Positions 16,121 to 24,798 of a DNA stretch of 64,000 nucleotides are shown piece by piece. Made by a program: the position numbers and the translations under genes. Position 1 is the first letter of the stretch. Each line of letters starts with the position of its first letter. The DNA comes from Streptomyces filamentosus (GTDB lineage Bacteria > Actinomycetota > Actinomycetes > Streptomycetales > Streptomycetaceae): assembly GCF_014654895.1 (NCBI RefSeq), contig NZ_BNBE01000001.1:124001-188000 (forward strand). The letters run 5' to 3'. Under the pieces are notes generated by a model that had not been told where the DNA came from, ran no database searches, and saw only the letters and a program-made list of their open reading frames with translations.

Positions 16121-16137
16121 TCAAGTACTTTCTTGCC

Positions 16138-17088
16138 ATGTCGCTTCATCGGGTGGTGGCCCTGCTCACTCCGCCACAGTCGCCCTTCGAGCTGGCCAGT
16201 GCGTTCGAGGTCTTCGGTATCGCCCCGCCGGACGCGCCGCCCCGCTACGACTTCCGGGTCTGCGCCGAGCAGACCGGGCTGCTGCCGACCGGCGCCGGCT
16301 ACACGATGCTCGTCGAGGAGGGGCTGTCCGCCCTGCGGGAGGCGGACACCGTGGTCGTCCCCGGCCGGCAGCCGCCCGACGCGCCCGTGTCCCCGGACGT
16401 CGTCGAGGCGCTGCGGGACGCCCACCGGCGCAGGGCGAGGATCGTCGCGATCTGCACGGGGGCGTTCGTCCTCGCTCAGGCCGGACTGCTCGACGGCCGC
16501 CGCGCCACCACTCACTGGCGCAGCGCCGCCCGGTTCGCCGCTTCCTTTCCCGAGGTGCAGGTGGATCCGGACGTGCTCTTCGTGGACCACGGTGACGTGG
16601 CAACCAGTGCAGGGACCGGCGCCGGCATCGACCTATGCCTGCACCTGGTGCGTTCCGACCACGGAGCGGCGTACGCCGCCCAGATCGCCCGGCGCATGGT
16701 CCTGCCGCCGCACCGGGAGGGCAGCCAGCTCCAGTACGCCACGCAGCCCGTACCGGCCAGGGCGGACGAATCGTTGGCGCCCCTGCTGGAGTGGGCCACC
16801 TCCCGCCTCGACACCCAGCTGACCCTCGACCACCTCGCCGAACACGCCGGCCTGTCCAGCCGAACCCTCGCCCGGCGCTTCGCCGAACAACTCGGCACCA
16901 GCCCGGGACAGTGGCTGCTCGCCCAGCGCCTCGACGCGGCACGGATCCTGCTGGAACAGACCGACCTTCCAGTGGACGCCGTCGCCACCCGAGTCGGACT
17001 CGCCTCAGCGGTCAACCTGCGCCGCCGCTTCCGGACACATCTCGGCACCACACCCGGCGCCTACCGGCGAACCTTCAGCGAAACCTGA
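16138..17088 (+). CDS. GlxA-family AraC-type transcriptional regulator
   Basis: The 316-residue protein has an N-terminal DJ-1/PfpI-like domain (for example VVALLTPPQSPFELASAFEV and IVAICTGAFVLAQAGLLDGR with the nucleophile-position Cys). A C-terminal AraC domain with two helix-turn-helices follows (LTLDHLAEHAGLSSRTLARRF and VDAVATRVGLASAVNLRRRF). Regulators of this class usually control an adjacent divergent gene, here the hydrolase. Both genes lie inside the segment bounded by the inverted repeats at 15016 and 18035. Confidence 0.9.
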   Translation: MSLHRVVALLTPPQSPFELASAFEVFGIAPPDAPPRYDFRVCAEQTGLLPTGAGYTMLVEEGLSALREADTVVVPGRQPPDAPVSPDVVEALRDAHRRRARIVAICTGAFVLAQAGLLDGRRATTHWRSAARFAASFPEVQVDPDVLFVDHGDVATSAGTGAGIDLCLHLVRSDHGAAYAAQIARRMVLPPHREGSQLQYATQPVPARADESLAPLLEWATSRLDTQLTLDHLAEHAGLSSRTLARRFAEQLGTSPGQWLLAQRLDAARILLEQTDLPVDAVATRVGLASAVNLRRRFRTHLGTTPGAYRRTFSET

Positions 17089-17263
17089 TGGCACAGATGG
17101 GCGTTCATACACGCACTGGCAAACGATCTGAGCGCGGGCGCAACGAGAGCAGCCCTTTCTAATCCGACGGCGCTAGCCGCGTGTTGGACGGATCTACAGA
17201 ACGACGAAGTCCCTGGTAGACGGGTTCTCGACCAAGATCGCCCATAGCCACCAGGAGCTTCGT

Positions 17264-18018
17264 ATGCTTGTCTACCCGTCGTCGTTTGCCCCGTCCAGTC
17301 GCACCCTGCGGTACCTGACCAGACGGCTTGCGGCGCGGAGAGGGGAGGTCGGGACCCGGTGGCGGCGTCTGACCGCTGGCCGTCAGGCTCTCCTCGCCCT
17401 GGCCCATCTGCGGTGCGATGACACTGCGCCCAGCTCGCCACCGGGTTCGGTGTCGGCATCGCGACCGCATACCGCTACATACGCGAGGCCGTCGACGTGC
17501 TGACCGCGCTCGCGCCCACCCTGGCCGGGGCGATTCTCATCGCACGGACCAAGGCGTTCGTAATCCTGGACGGCACCCTGCTGCCGATCGACCGGATCGC
17601 CGCCGACACCCCGTACCACTCCGGCAAACACAAGCGCCACGGCATGAACGTCCAGGTCCTCCCCGATCCGTTCGGCCGCCTGCTGTGGACCTCGCCCGCG
17701 CTGCCCGGCTCCACCCACAACCTGACCGCAGCCCGCCCCCACGGCATCGTCGAAACACTCACCGACGAGGGCCTCAAGTACTGAGCCGACAAGACACACC
17801 AGGGCGCCGGCGGCAACATTCGGGTGCCCATCCGCAGTCGTGGCCTCAAGTGGTGGCAGCGCCGCCACAACAGCACACATGCCAAGATCCGGTGCCTCGG
17901 TGAGCAAGTCATGGCCACCCGGAAGGGTTGGCGACTCCTGCGGAAACTCCGGTGCAGCACCAACCGCATCACCGCGATCGTCCAGGCCGTCCTCGTCCTT
18001 CATCACGCGTCAGTGTGA
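17264..18018 (+). pseudogene. IS5-family (DDE_Tnp_4) transposase pseudogene
   Basis: The frame opened at 17264 (MLVYPSSFAPSSRTLRYL) shifts near 17425. The middle then reads FGVGIATAYRYIREAVDVL, VILDGTLLPIDRI and YHSGKHKRHGMNVQV, the catalytic-core pattern of HARBI1-like IS5 transposases. A TGA at 17782-17784 interrupts it where relatives have Trp before ADK; reading through gives ADKTHQGAGGNIRVP and NSTHAKIRCLGEQ, up to the stop at 18016-18018. So there is one frameshift and one TGG-to-TGA nonsense change. Confidence 0.85.
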
Positions 18019-18035
18019 GGTTGGAAAAGGCTCAG
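18017..18035 (-). repeat. IS-type terminal inverted repeat, right copy
   Basis: The sequence GAGGTTGGAAAAGGCTCAG directly overlaps the transposase stop codon and is the right end of the IS5-like element. It pairs with 15016-15034 (18 of 19) far better than with the element's own left end. Confidence 0.72.
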
Positions 18036-18053
18036 TGGTGGAGCGCGACTTCC

Positions 18054-18875
18054 TCACGGCAGCTCGAAGGGCAGCTCCATGCCGTCGAGCGCCGTGGAGC
18101 AGGCGCACTCCCTCTCGGGCTCCATGCTCCGGACGGTACGGAGGACGAGGTCCTTCAGCCGTCGGACGTTCGCCGAGAACGCCCTGAAGACCTCGTGCTG
18201 CGAGACGCCCTCCCCGCGCGCCACCCCGGCGTCGTAGTCGGTCACGAGAGCCACGGAGGTGTAGCAGAGCGCGAGTTCGCGTGCGAGCGCCGCCTCAGGA
18301 TGCCCCGTCATGTTGACCAGCGACCATCCCGCGGAGGCGAACCACCGCGACTCCGCCCGAGTCGAGAAGCGAGGGCCTTCCACGACGACCATCACTCCGC
18401 CGTCGTGGACCTCCTCCCCGCTCTCACTCGCCGCCTTGAGGACGGCGGTCCGGCCCGTCTCGCAGTACGGGTCCGCGAAGGAGACGTGCACCGCGCCGTG
18501 GTCGTAGAACGTCTGCGCACGTCCCCTCGTGCGGTCCACCAGTTGGTCGGGGACGACCACGCTGCCGGGGCCGAGGTCGTCGCGGAGGGATCCGACGGCG
18601 CAGGGCGCGAGGATCCTCCGGACGCCCAGCGAGCGGAGGGCCCACAGGTTGGCGCGGTAGTTGATGCGGTGGGCCGGGAGGGCGTGAGTGGCGCCGTGCC
18701 GGGGGAGGAAGGCCACCGCACGGCCGTCCACGGTGCCGATGGTCACGGCGTCGGAGGGCGGGCCGTACGGGGTGGTCACCTCGACCCGGTGGGTCGGTTC
18801 CAGCAGTTCGTAGAAGCCGCTTCCGCCGATGATCGCGATGTCGGCCGTCGGGTTGCCGCCGGGTCGTTCATGCAT
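18054..18875 (-). CDS. MTA/purine nucleoside phosphorylase family protein
   Basis: The 273-residue protein has the family landmarks IIGGSGFYELL, FLPRHGATHALPAHRINYRA, VVEGPRFSTRAESRWF and VNMTGHPEAALARELALCYT, plus ALVTDYDAG. Members phosphorolyse 5'-methylthioadenosine or a related nucleoside to a base and sugar 1-phosphate. The NMTGHPE segment, with His, suggests MTA- or MTI-type specificity rather than plain purine nucleosides, but this cannot be settled by eye. The start overlaps the upstream membrane glycosyltransferase gene by 8 nt. An unusual sugar-phosphate supplier for the surrounding glycoconjugate genes is an attractive inference. Confidence 0.86.
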   Translation of the reverse strand: MHERPGGNPTADIAIIGGSGFYELLEPTHRVEVTTPYGPPSDAVTIGTVDGRAVAFLPRHGATHALPAHRINYRANLWALRSLGVRRILAPCAVGSLRDDLGPGSVVVPDQLVDRTRGRAQTFYDHGAVHVSFADPYCETGRTAVLKAASESGEEVHDGGVMVVVEGPRFSTRAESRWFASAGWSLVNMTGHPEAALARELALCYTSVALVTDYDAGVARGEGVSQHEVFRAFSANVRRLKDLVLRTVRSMEPERECACSTALDGMELPFELP

Positions 18876-20292
18876 GGTGTCGTGTCTCCGTGGGAGGGGT
18901 GGTCGGTTCGTCACAGGGCCGTGGGCGAGGGTGGGGACGTGCCGTATCGGGAACTGCGCCCTCAGCGCGTCGTCGTGTCCACCAGCCGGCGCAGACCGCC
19001 GCCGCCGCGATCCCGTAGGCGGTGGTGGCCGTCCCTTGCCCCGCCAGGGGCGTCGCGAGGTAGGCGGTGGCACCGGCGAGGGCCACGCCCAGCCACTCCC
19101 AGCGGCCGTCCAGGGCGACGAGCGCGACCAGGAGGAGGGCGTACCAGGAGTAGCCGGGGGTCAGCAGGAGGAAGGCGGTCCCTGTGGTCACCAGGGCACC
19201 GCTCCAGGGGCGTTCGGGATCTCCGCGCGACCAGACAGTGAGCGCCACCGCCACCATGACGAGGACGACGGCCGGCACGGCCCACGCGTCGGGCAGGACG
19301 AGTCGGAGCAGGGCGTACCGGCCGCTCGCGGCCGCCTCGTCGTATCCCTCCTCGCGTGCGTAGCCGCTCAGGTACCCGAAGACGGATTCCTGGGAGAGCA
19401 GGACGTACGGCAGGTACAGCGCTCCGACGGTGGCCACCGCGGGAAGCAGGACCGCCAGGACCGCGCGCGGCCGCTTCGCTCCGGACAGCGCTCCCGGCAC
19501 GAGGAGGGCCGGCAGCATCTTCGCGGCGACCGCCAGGCCGAGCAACACCCCGCCGGCGACGCGGTGGCGTGCCACGACGGCCAGGGCGGCGACGGACAGG
19601 AGGACCGCCAGGATGTCGACGTGGGCGTTGTTGACCGCTTCGACGGGCACGGCCGGGCACCAGGCCCACAGGGCGACCCTGTGGGGATCGCCCCGGCGGC
19701 GGGTGATCACGACCAGCAGAGCCGTGACGGCCAGCGCGAGGAGGGCGGCGGCGGTCTGGAGTGTCTTGTGGCGGACGCCGTCCGGTGAGACGGCGTGGAC
19801 CAGCAGAAACCATGCCTCGGCGGTCGGCGGGTAGATGGTGTGGACCGTGGGCCGGTTGATGCGGGTGCACAGGCCGTCGTCCAGTGGGGCGAGGTCGGGT
19901 TCGCTCCGCGCGCAAGCCGCGGCGTCGGGGAAGAGCCACACGTCACGGAGTTCGAGGAGTGCCGGGTCGTCCGGTGCGTGGTCGTACGGGGAGAATCCGG
20001 AGGCCTGCACTCGCCCGTCCCACGCGTACCGGTAGGAGTCGGTGCTCGTGGTCGGCGCCGCCGTCAGGCCGGTGGCCGTGACCGCGATGGCCCCGGTGAC
20101 GAGGAGCGGGAGAACGCACCGGCCGGGGACCCGGCGCAGGGCGACGACGGCAGCCGCGAACAACACCCACGCCCCCGCGTATCCGGCCAGGAGACCGGCG
20201 CCGCGCGCGTTTCCGTGCAGAAGGGCGACGAGGAGGGCGGTCAGGGCCGTGAGCATGAGGGTGGCGACGACGACGGGGCGATTGCGGATCAC
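18868..20292 (-). CDS. GT87-like (DUF2029) polyprenol-linked membrane glycosyltransferase
   Basis: The 474-residue protein has about 11-13 hydrophobic segments. After the first three comes the periplasmic motif DSYRYAWDGRVQASGFSPYD, whose 'RY..DGRV..G.NPY' pattern is typical of DUF2029 mannosyltransferases, with VNNAHVDILAVLLS further on. Such enzymes move a sugar from a polyprenyl-phosphate carrier on the outer face of the membrane. The C-terminal 50 residues are a Pro/Arg/Thr-rich tail. It is co-transcribed with the phosphorylase (8-nt overlap) and divergent from the molybdopterin oxidoreductase gene. Confidence 0.82.
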   Translation of the reverse strand: MIRNRPVVVATLMLTALTALLVALLHGNARGAGLLAGYAGAWVLFAAAVVALRRVPGRCVLPLLVTGAIAVTATGLTAAPTTSTDSYRYAWDGRVQASGFSPYDHAPDDPALLELRDVWLFPDAAACARSEPDLAPLDDGLCTRINRPTVHTIYPPTAEAWFLLVHAVSPDGVRHKTLQTAAALLALAVTALLVVITRRRGDPHRVALWAWCPAVPVEAVNNAHVDILAVLLSVAALAVVARHRVAGGVLLGLAVAAKMLPALLVPGALSGAKRPRAVLAVLLPAVATVGALYLPYVLLSQESVFGYLSGYAREEGYDEAAASGRYALLRLVLPDAWAVPAVVLVMVAVALTVWSRGDPERPWSGALVTTGTAFLLLTPGYSWYALLLVALVALDGRWEWLGVALAGATAYLATPLAGQGTATTAYGIAAAAVCAGWWTRRRAEGAVPDTARPHPRPRPCDEPTTPPTETRHHA

Positions 20293-20350
20293 CCACGCAG
20301 CGTGGCAGGGCCCCGGCCTTCCAGGGAGGCGACCCGGCGGGACGTTCGAG

Positions 20351-20363
20351 TTCCGTAAGGTGT
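20351..20363 (+). promoter_or_regulatory. CGTAAGG box 1 in divergent promoter region
   Basis: TTCCGTAAGGTGT lies between the GT87-like and molybdopterin genes, flanked by GTTCGA (20344-20349) and TCGAAC (20363-20368). The heptamer CGTAAGG recurs in the two other main promoter gaps of this locus. Confidence 0.35.
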
Positions 20364-20396
20364 CGAACCGCTCCCGCGGCCCTTCCCGGGGGTGTC

Positions 20397-21575
20397 ATGG
20401 ACGACATGACCTTCCGCGTGCCCAAACCGCCGATCCGGTTCCTGTCCACGGTGCGGCCACCCTCCTTCGGCGGTCGGCTGCACGACGCCAGGACGGCGAC
20501 GGTGGTGGGCCGGTGGCTCGGTGCCGCCTTCGGCGTCTGCCTGCTGACCGGTCTCGTCAGTCACTACCTCCAGCACCCGCCGGTCTGGCTCGCCGACCGC
20601 TTGCCCGCACGGCCGGTGTGGGGTTACCGGCTCACCCAGGGCCTGCACGTGGCCGTCGGCATCGCCGCGCTCGTGCTGCTCCCGGTCAAGCTCTGGGCGG
20701 TGTACCCGCGGCTGTTCGTGTGGCCGCCGGTCCGGTCCGTACGACACGCACTGGAGCGCCTCTCGATCGCCGTCCTGGTGGCCACCGCCGTCTTCCAGGT
20801 GGTGACCGGGCTGCTCAACATCGTCGAGTGGTACCCCTGGTCGTTCTCCTTCGTACCGGTGCACTTCGCCGTCGCCTGGGTCGTGGCCGGCTCGATCCTG
20901 CTGCACGTCGCGGTCAAGGCACCCGAGATCCGGGCCCATTGGAGCGGACGGTCGAGCGGAACACGTGCGTTGCCGGCCGAGGACGTCGCCGACCGGCGTT
21001 CGTTGCTCCTCGCCGTGGGCGGGGCGGTCGGTGTGGTGACGCTGACGACGGTCGGTCAGTCCGTCACCCCCCTCAAGGCGCTCGATCTGCTCGCGCCCCG
21101 CAGCCCCGACCACGGCCCCCAGGGCCTGCCGGTGAACCGGACGGCCGCCGCGGCCGGTGTCTCGGCCGACGGCCTGGCACGGTGGCGACTGGAGGTCGTG
21201 GGTCCACAGACCTACGTCCTCGGTCTCGGCGAACTGCGGACGATGGCTGCCGCTCAGGCCCGGTTGCCGATCGCCTGTGTCGAGGGCTGGAGCGTCGACG
21301 CAGACTGGGGTGGGGTGCGGGTGCGGGACCTGGTGGAGAGGGCCGGCGGACGGCCGGGCCGGGACGCCCTGCGGGTGACTTCGCTGGAGGCCCGGGGCGC
21401 CTATCGGGTGATGGAGATGGGTGCGGAGTACGTGGACGATCCGCTCACCCTCCTCGCCCTCACGCTCAACGGGCAGCGGCTCTCGCTCGACCACGGCTTC
21501 CCCGCCCGGATCATCGCCCCCAACCGGCCGGGGGTCCTGCAGACCAAATGGGTACACCGCCTGGAGGTGCTGTGA
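20397..21575 (+). CDS. Molybdopterin-dependent oxidoreductase with membrane domain
   Basis: The 392-residue protein starts with a membrane domain of four helices between about residues 35 and 180, rich in His and reminiscent of a b-type cytochrome. It ends in a sulfite-oxidase-like molybdopterin domain from about residue 230. The conserved LPIACVEGWSVDADWGG holds the Cys that would bind molybdenum, and GFPARIIAPNRPGV the cofactor loop. It probably oxidises or reduces a small molecule at the outer membrane face and passes electrons through the helices. The next gene overlaps its stop (GTGA). Confidence 0.85.
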   Translation: MDDMTFRVPKPPIRFLSTVRPPSFGGRLHDARTATVVGRWLGAAFGVCLLTGLVSHYLQHPPVWLADRLPARPVWGYRLTQGLHVAVGIAALVLLPVKLWAVYPRLFVWPPVRSVRHALERLSIAVLVATAVFQVVTGLLNIVEWYPWSFSFVPVHFAVAWVVAGSILLHVAVKAPEIRAHWSGRSSGTRALPAEDVADRRSLLLAVGGAVGVVTLTTVGQSVTPLKALDLLAPRSPDHGPQGLPVNRTAAAAGVSADGLARWRLEVVGPQTYVLGLGELRTMAAAQARLPIACVEGWSVDADWGGVRVRDLVERAGGRPGRDALRVTSLEARGAYRVMEMGAEYVDDPLTLLALTLNGQRLSLDHGFPARIIAPNRPGVLQTKWVHRLEVL

Positions 21576-21994
21576 GCCCGTCTCAGGTGTTGCGCTACGC
21601 GGTCGGCGGTCTCGGGGTCGGCCTGATCGGCCTGGGGGCCTGGCTGGTGACGGCCGAACCGGCCCCGGGCGCCGTACTGGTGTGGCTGGCCGGGGCACTC
21701 GTCGTCCACGACGGCGTCCTCGCCCCGCTGGTCCTGGCCGTCGGCCTGCTGATCGCCGGACGACCCGGACGGGGCCTGTGGCGCGGGGCTCTGGTGATCG
21801 CCGGCAGCGTGGTACTGGTGACGCTGCCGCTCCTCCTGCGGCCCGGTCCTCCGCCCAATCCGTCGGCGCTGCCCCTCCCCTACGGACGGAACCTCGCGAT
21901 CGTGCTGGCGGCCGTGGCCACGGGCGCGGGGCTGCTGCACCTCGCGCGCCTGTGGCGGCGGCGGTCTCAACGGCGAGTCGGTACCGACGGCTGA
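21572..21994 (+). CDS. Small multi-spanning membrane protein
   Basis: A GTG overlapping the previous stop opens a 140-residue frame with four hydrophobic segments (for example VGGLGVGLIGLGAWLV and VLAPLVLAVGLLIAGRP). It has no catalytic motif. Overlap with the molybdopterin oxidoreductase gene suggests that it is a partner or anchor of that enzyme. Its last 28 nt overlap the convergent methyltransferase gene. Confidence 0.72.
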   Translation: MSPSQVLRYAVGGLGVGLIGLGAWLVTAEPAPGAVLVWLAGALVVHDGVLAPLVLAVGLLIAGRPGRGLWRGALVIAGSVVLVTLPLLLRPGPPPNPSALPLPYGRNLAIVLAAVATGAGLLHLARLWRRRSQRRVGTDG

Positions 21995-22629
21995 GGCACG
22001 AGGGACAGGAAAGAGCGTCCTGCAGCCGTCCAGCCATCGGACACGCTCCATCCGGTCGCGGCCGCCTGGTCGGAGAGGGCCCGGACACCCATCCGGGCCC
22101 AGGGGAACGGCTCTCCCCTGCCACCGCGGCCGTCGTCGACCCGCACCTCGCAGCGCTCGTCGACGTCGACGGGCGCGCATTCGGCGAGGACGCGACCGGT
22201 GCGGGACACGATCCGGCGCAACCGCCGCAGCAGGCGGGCGGGATCGCCGCCGATGCCGATGTTCCCGTCGATGAGGAGGGCCGTGTCCCAGCGGCCCTCC
22301 TCCGGCAGCTCCTCGAAGACGGACCTGCACAGGGCTGCGCCGCCCGTTCTCTCCGTACGGGACACTGCCTCCGGGTTGACGTCGATGCCCAGGGTTCGAC
22401 GGCCGTCGGAGGTGAGGGCGGCGACGAGCCGTCCGGGACCGCAGCCGATGTCGAGGACCCGGTGCCCGCACCGTGCCAGGACGGACCGGTCCGCGGAGTC
22501 CGGCTCCTCGCACCAGCGCTCGACCTCCAGGGGCAGCAGCCAGCCGTCGTCACGCCGCAGGAACAGCGGCCCCCGCCCGGTGCGCAGGGCATCGGCGTAT
22601 GGATCTGCGCGCCACGCCGTCGTGGTCAC
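21967..22629 (-). CDS. Class I SAM-dependent methyltransferase
   Basis: The protein contains motif I, VLDIGCGPGRLVAALTSDG, and GIDVNPEAV. The GTG at 22629 is preferred because it overlaps the stop of the upstream transferase (GTGA) and starts a sequence, WRADPYADALRTGRGPLF, that looks like the real N-terminus. The product is 220 residues. It is the last gene of a three-gene set (GT2, DUF2064 transferase, methyltransferase) joined by such overlaps. The substrate is unknown, probably a sugar-containing intermediate. Confidence 0.85.
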   Translation of the reverse strand: MTTTAWRADPYADALRTGRGPLFLRRDDGWLLPLEVERWCEEPDSADRSVLARCGHRVLDIGCGPGRLVAALTSDGRRTLGIDVNPEAVSRTERTGGAALCRSVFEELPEEGRWDTALLIDGNIGIGGDPARLLRRLRRIVSRTGRVLAECAPVDVDERCEVRVDDGRGGRGEPFPWARMGVRALSDQAAATGWSVSDGWTAAGRSFLSLVPQPSVPTRR

Positions 22630-23258
22630 GACGCCGTCCCCGCTGTCGAAGCCGTGAGGCGGGCGTGCCGGGCCGCGAAACGCGTCCACGATGCCTCAGC
22701 CGCCACGTACCGGGCGTCCCGCGCGGTGTCCACGTCACACAGGACGGGCAGCGAACCGGTCCTCAGGCCGGCCGCCCTCAGCCGCGCGTGCTGCACGGCT
22801 CCGGTGTCGGGGCGGGACATCGGGACGCCGAGCAGGAGGGCGGGGTCGGGAACGGCGAGGCCGAGGGCCCAGAAACCCCCGTCGGCGGCGGCGCCGAACC
22901 AGGCGTCGTGCGCGTCCCAGCACAGGGCGGGGGCGAGGATTTCCGGGGTGATCTGCGGGGTGTCCATGCCGAGCAGGAGCGCCGGACCGTCGCAGGCGGC
23001 GAACGCGGCCGCGAGCCGGACGTCGAGTCCGCCCGCCACCTGGGGGACGACCTGGAAGCCTGGCGGCAGCCACGGCCCCGGTGCGCCGTCGAGCACGAGG
23101 ACGTGCCGTGCGGCCGGGACGCGCGCCGCGGCGGTGAGAGTGTCCGCGAGGGCCGCCTCGGCGAGGGAGGCCGCCTCCTCCGGGGTGAACGGAGGCGTGA
23201 GGCGGGTCTTCACGCGGCCCGGCAGCGGCTGCTTCGCGATGACCAGGAGGGCGGTCAC
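22626..23258 (-). CDS. DUF2064 / TIGR04282-type glycosyltransferase-like protein
   Basis: The 210-residue product begins LLVIAKQPLPGRVKTRLTPP, the signature of the DUF2064 family, a nucleotidyl/glycosyl-transferase fold. It continues with LLLGMDTPQITPEILAPAL and AADGGFWALGL, whose Asp residues would hold the metal. The family has been called 'rSAM/selenodomain-associated transferase 1' and has also been linked to arsenosugar synthesis. No radical SAM gene is seen here. Both ends overlap neighbours in GTGA, so it works with the GT2 and the methyltransferase. Confidence 0.85.
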   Translation of the reverse strand: MTALLVIAKQPLPGRVKTRLTPPFTPEEAASLAEAALADTLTAAARVPAARHVLVLDGAPGPWLPPGFQVVPQVAGGLDVRLAAAFAACDGPALLLGMDTPQITPEILAPALCWDAHDAWFGAAADGGFWALGLAVPDPALLLGVPMSRPDTGAVQHARLRAAGLRTGSLPVLCDVDTARDARYVAAEASWTRFAARHARLTASTAGTAS

Positions 23259-23932
23259 GGGCGGCCACCTCCCACGGCGACGGGCTCGTCGAGCACGCGG
23301 CGCATGTCGGTCACGGCCTGCCAGGTGCCCTTCCAGGTGCCGGTGACCTTCGAGCGGCCCGCCCGGGGCAGGTACGGCACGTCGACCTCGCACACGCTCC
23401 AGCCGGCGTCGGCCGCCCGTACCACCATCTGGAGCGGGTAGCCGCTGCGGCGGTCCGAGAGGTCAAGGCCGAGGAGTGCTTCGCGGCGGGTGGCGCGCAT
23501 CGGTCCCAGGTCGCGCAGCCGCAGCCCGGTGCGGCGTTTCAGCAGTCGGGAGAGGGCCAGGTTCCCCGCTCTGGCGTGGGCCGGCCAGGCTCCTCGCCCG
23601 GTGGGGCGGCGGCGGCCGAGGACCAGGTCGGCGGAGCCGTCGGCCACGGAGCGGACGAGGCCGGGCAACAGGGCGGGGTCGAGGGAGGCGTCGCAGTCGC
23701 AGAAGCACACGAACTCGGCCTCCGCCGCGAGCAGTCCGGCCTGACAGGCGGCCCCGAACCCGCGCCGGGGCTCGCGCACCACCGTGGCCCCGAGGTCGGC
23801 GGCGAGCGCGGCCGATCCGTCGGTGGAGCCGTTGTCGACGACGATGGGCCGCCAACCGGCGGGAATCCGGGACAGGACCCAGGGGAGGGCCTCGGCTTCG
23901 TCGAGGCAGGGCAGGACGACATCTGCGGTCAT
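23255..23932 (-). CDS. Glycosyltransferase family 2 protein
   Basis: The GT-A start VVLPCLDEAEALPWVL is followed by IVVDNGSTDGSAALAADLGA and the metal-binding CFCDCDASLDP. The protein is 225 residues with no membrane helices, so it probably works on a soluble or lipid-phosphate acceptor, like dolichol-phosphate-mannose-type synthases. The ATG at 23932 was chosen over the slightly longer frame. It leads the three-gene overlapped set and is divergent from the response regulator. It could make the polyprenyl-phosphate sugar used by the GT87-like enzyme; that link is inference. Confidence 0.86.
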   Translation of the reverse strand: MTADVVLPCLDEAEALPWVLSRIPAGWRPIVVDNGSTDGSAALAADLGATVVREPRRGFGAACQAGLLAAEAEFVCFCDCDASLDPALLPGLVRSVADGSADLVLGRRRPTGRGAWPAHARAGNLALSRLLKRRTGLRLRDLGPMRATRREALLGLDLSDRRSGYPLQMVVRAADAGWSVCEVDVPYLPRAGRSKVTGTWKGTWQAVTDMRRVLDEPVAVGGGRP

Positions 23933-23984
23933 GGGTGTCACACGTCTCACCGTAGGAATCGCGGACGGTTTTCAGGCCCTTTCA

Positions 23985-23996
23985 CTCCTTACGAAA
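23985..23996 (-). promoter_or_regulatory. CGTAAGG box 2 in divergent promoter region
   Basis: Read on the minus strand, TTTCGTAAGGAG lies between the GT2 gene and the response regulator. It shares the heptamer with boxes at 20354 and 27042 and is a candidate site for the adjacent response regulator. Confidence 0.35.
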
Positions 23997-24057
23997 CGCG
24001 GACATCGGGAAGCGTCCCCCGGGTGGGCGTGGCCGTCGGCGGCAGGAGGGTGCGAGG

Positions 24058-24798
24058 GTGAACGCCATGAGCGAGCACGACACCCCGACCGCACCCGCCC
24101 GGATCCTGGTGGTGGACGACGACCCCACGGTGGCCGAGGTGGTCGGCGGCTACCTGGAGCGGGCGGGCTGCTCCGTCGAGCACGCGGCCGACGGCCCCGA
24201 CGCGCTGCTGCGGGCGGAGCGGCGGTGGCCGGACCTGGTCGTGCTCGATCTGATGCTGCCCGGCCTGGACGGCCTGGAGGTCTGCAGGCGGCTGCGTGCG
24301 CGCAGGCCCGTGCCGGTGATCATGCTGACGGCCCGCGGCGACGAGGACGACCGCATCACCGGCCTGGAGATGGGCGCGGACGACTACGTCACCAAGCCCT
24401 TCAGCCCGCGCGAACTGGTGCTGCGGGTCGAGTCCGTGCTGCGGCGGACCCGTACGGCCGCCGCCCCGGCGGATCCGGGACCCCCACTGCGGGGCGGAGA
24501 CATCACCGCGGATCCCGTGACCCGCCGCGCCACCCGGGCGGGGCGGGAACTCGCCCTCACCCTCAGGGAGTTCGACCTGCTCGCGTACTTCCTGAGCCGT
24601 CCGCGCACCGTGCACGGCAGGGAGGAACTGATGCGGGAGGTGTGGGGTTGGGACTTCGGCGACCTGTCCACCGTCACCGTCCACGTGCGACGGCTCCGGG
24701 CCAAGATCGAGGACGATCCGGCCCGGCCCCGGTTCATCCGTACCGTGTGGGGCCTCGGCTACAGCTTCGAGCCGGAGAACGAGGAGGGGACGGAGTGA
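24058..24798 (+). CDS. OmpR/PhoB-family response regulator
   Basis: A receiver domain with the acidic pocket VVDDD and the phospho-acceptor Asp in VVLDLMLPGLDG (about residue 64) is followed by a winged-helix DNA-binding domain (LTLREFDLLAYFLSRPRTVHG and STVTVHVRRLRAKIEDDP). The product is 246 residues from a GTG preceded by AGGAGG; an ATG three codons later is also possible. The stop overlaps the histidine kinase start. The pair lies in the middle of the glycoconjugate locus and most likely controls it. Confidence 0.93.
   Translation: MNAMSEHDTPTAPARILVVDDDPTVAEVVGGYLERAGCSVEHAADGPDALLRAERRWPDLVVLDLMLPGLDGLEVCRRLRARRPVPVIMLTARGDEDDRITGLEMGADDYVTKPFSPRELVLRVESVLRRTRTAAAPADPGPPLRGGDITADPVTRRATRAGRELALTLREFDLLAYFLSRPRTVHGREELMREVWGWDFGDLSTVTVHVRRLRAKIEDDPARPRFIRTVWGLGYSFEPENEEGTE

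Larger units (their letters stand above)
17151..18035 (+). mobile_element. Degenerate IS5-family insertion sequence (about 885 bp)
   Basis: The element contains a broken DDE transposase and ends at a good right terminal repeat (18017-18035). A poor left repeat, AGCCCTTTCTAATCC, lies at 17151-17165 and matches the terminal consensus in about 11 of 15 positions. The size is right for an IS5-family element. No clear target-site duplication was seen. With a frameshift and a nonsense codon in its transposase it cannot move by itself. Confidence 0.72.

Noticed and set aside
18054..23932. Calling the locus an arsenosugar pathway because of the DUF2064 protein and the phosphorylase
   Set aside because: No radical SAM (ArsS-like), ArsM or arsenic-resistance gene is present nearby; the family link alone is too weak.
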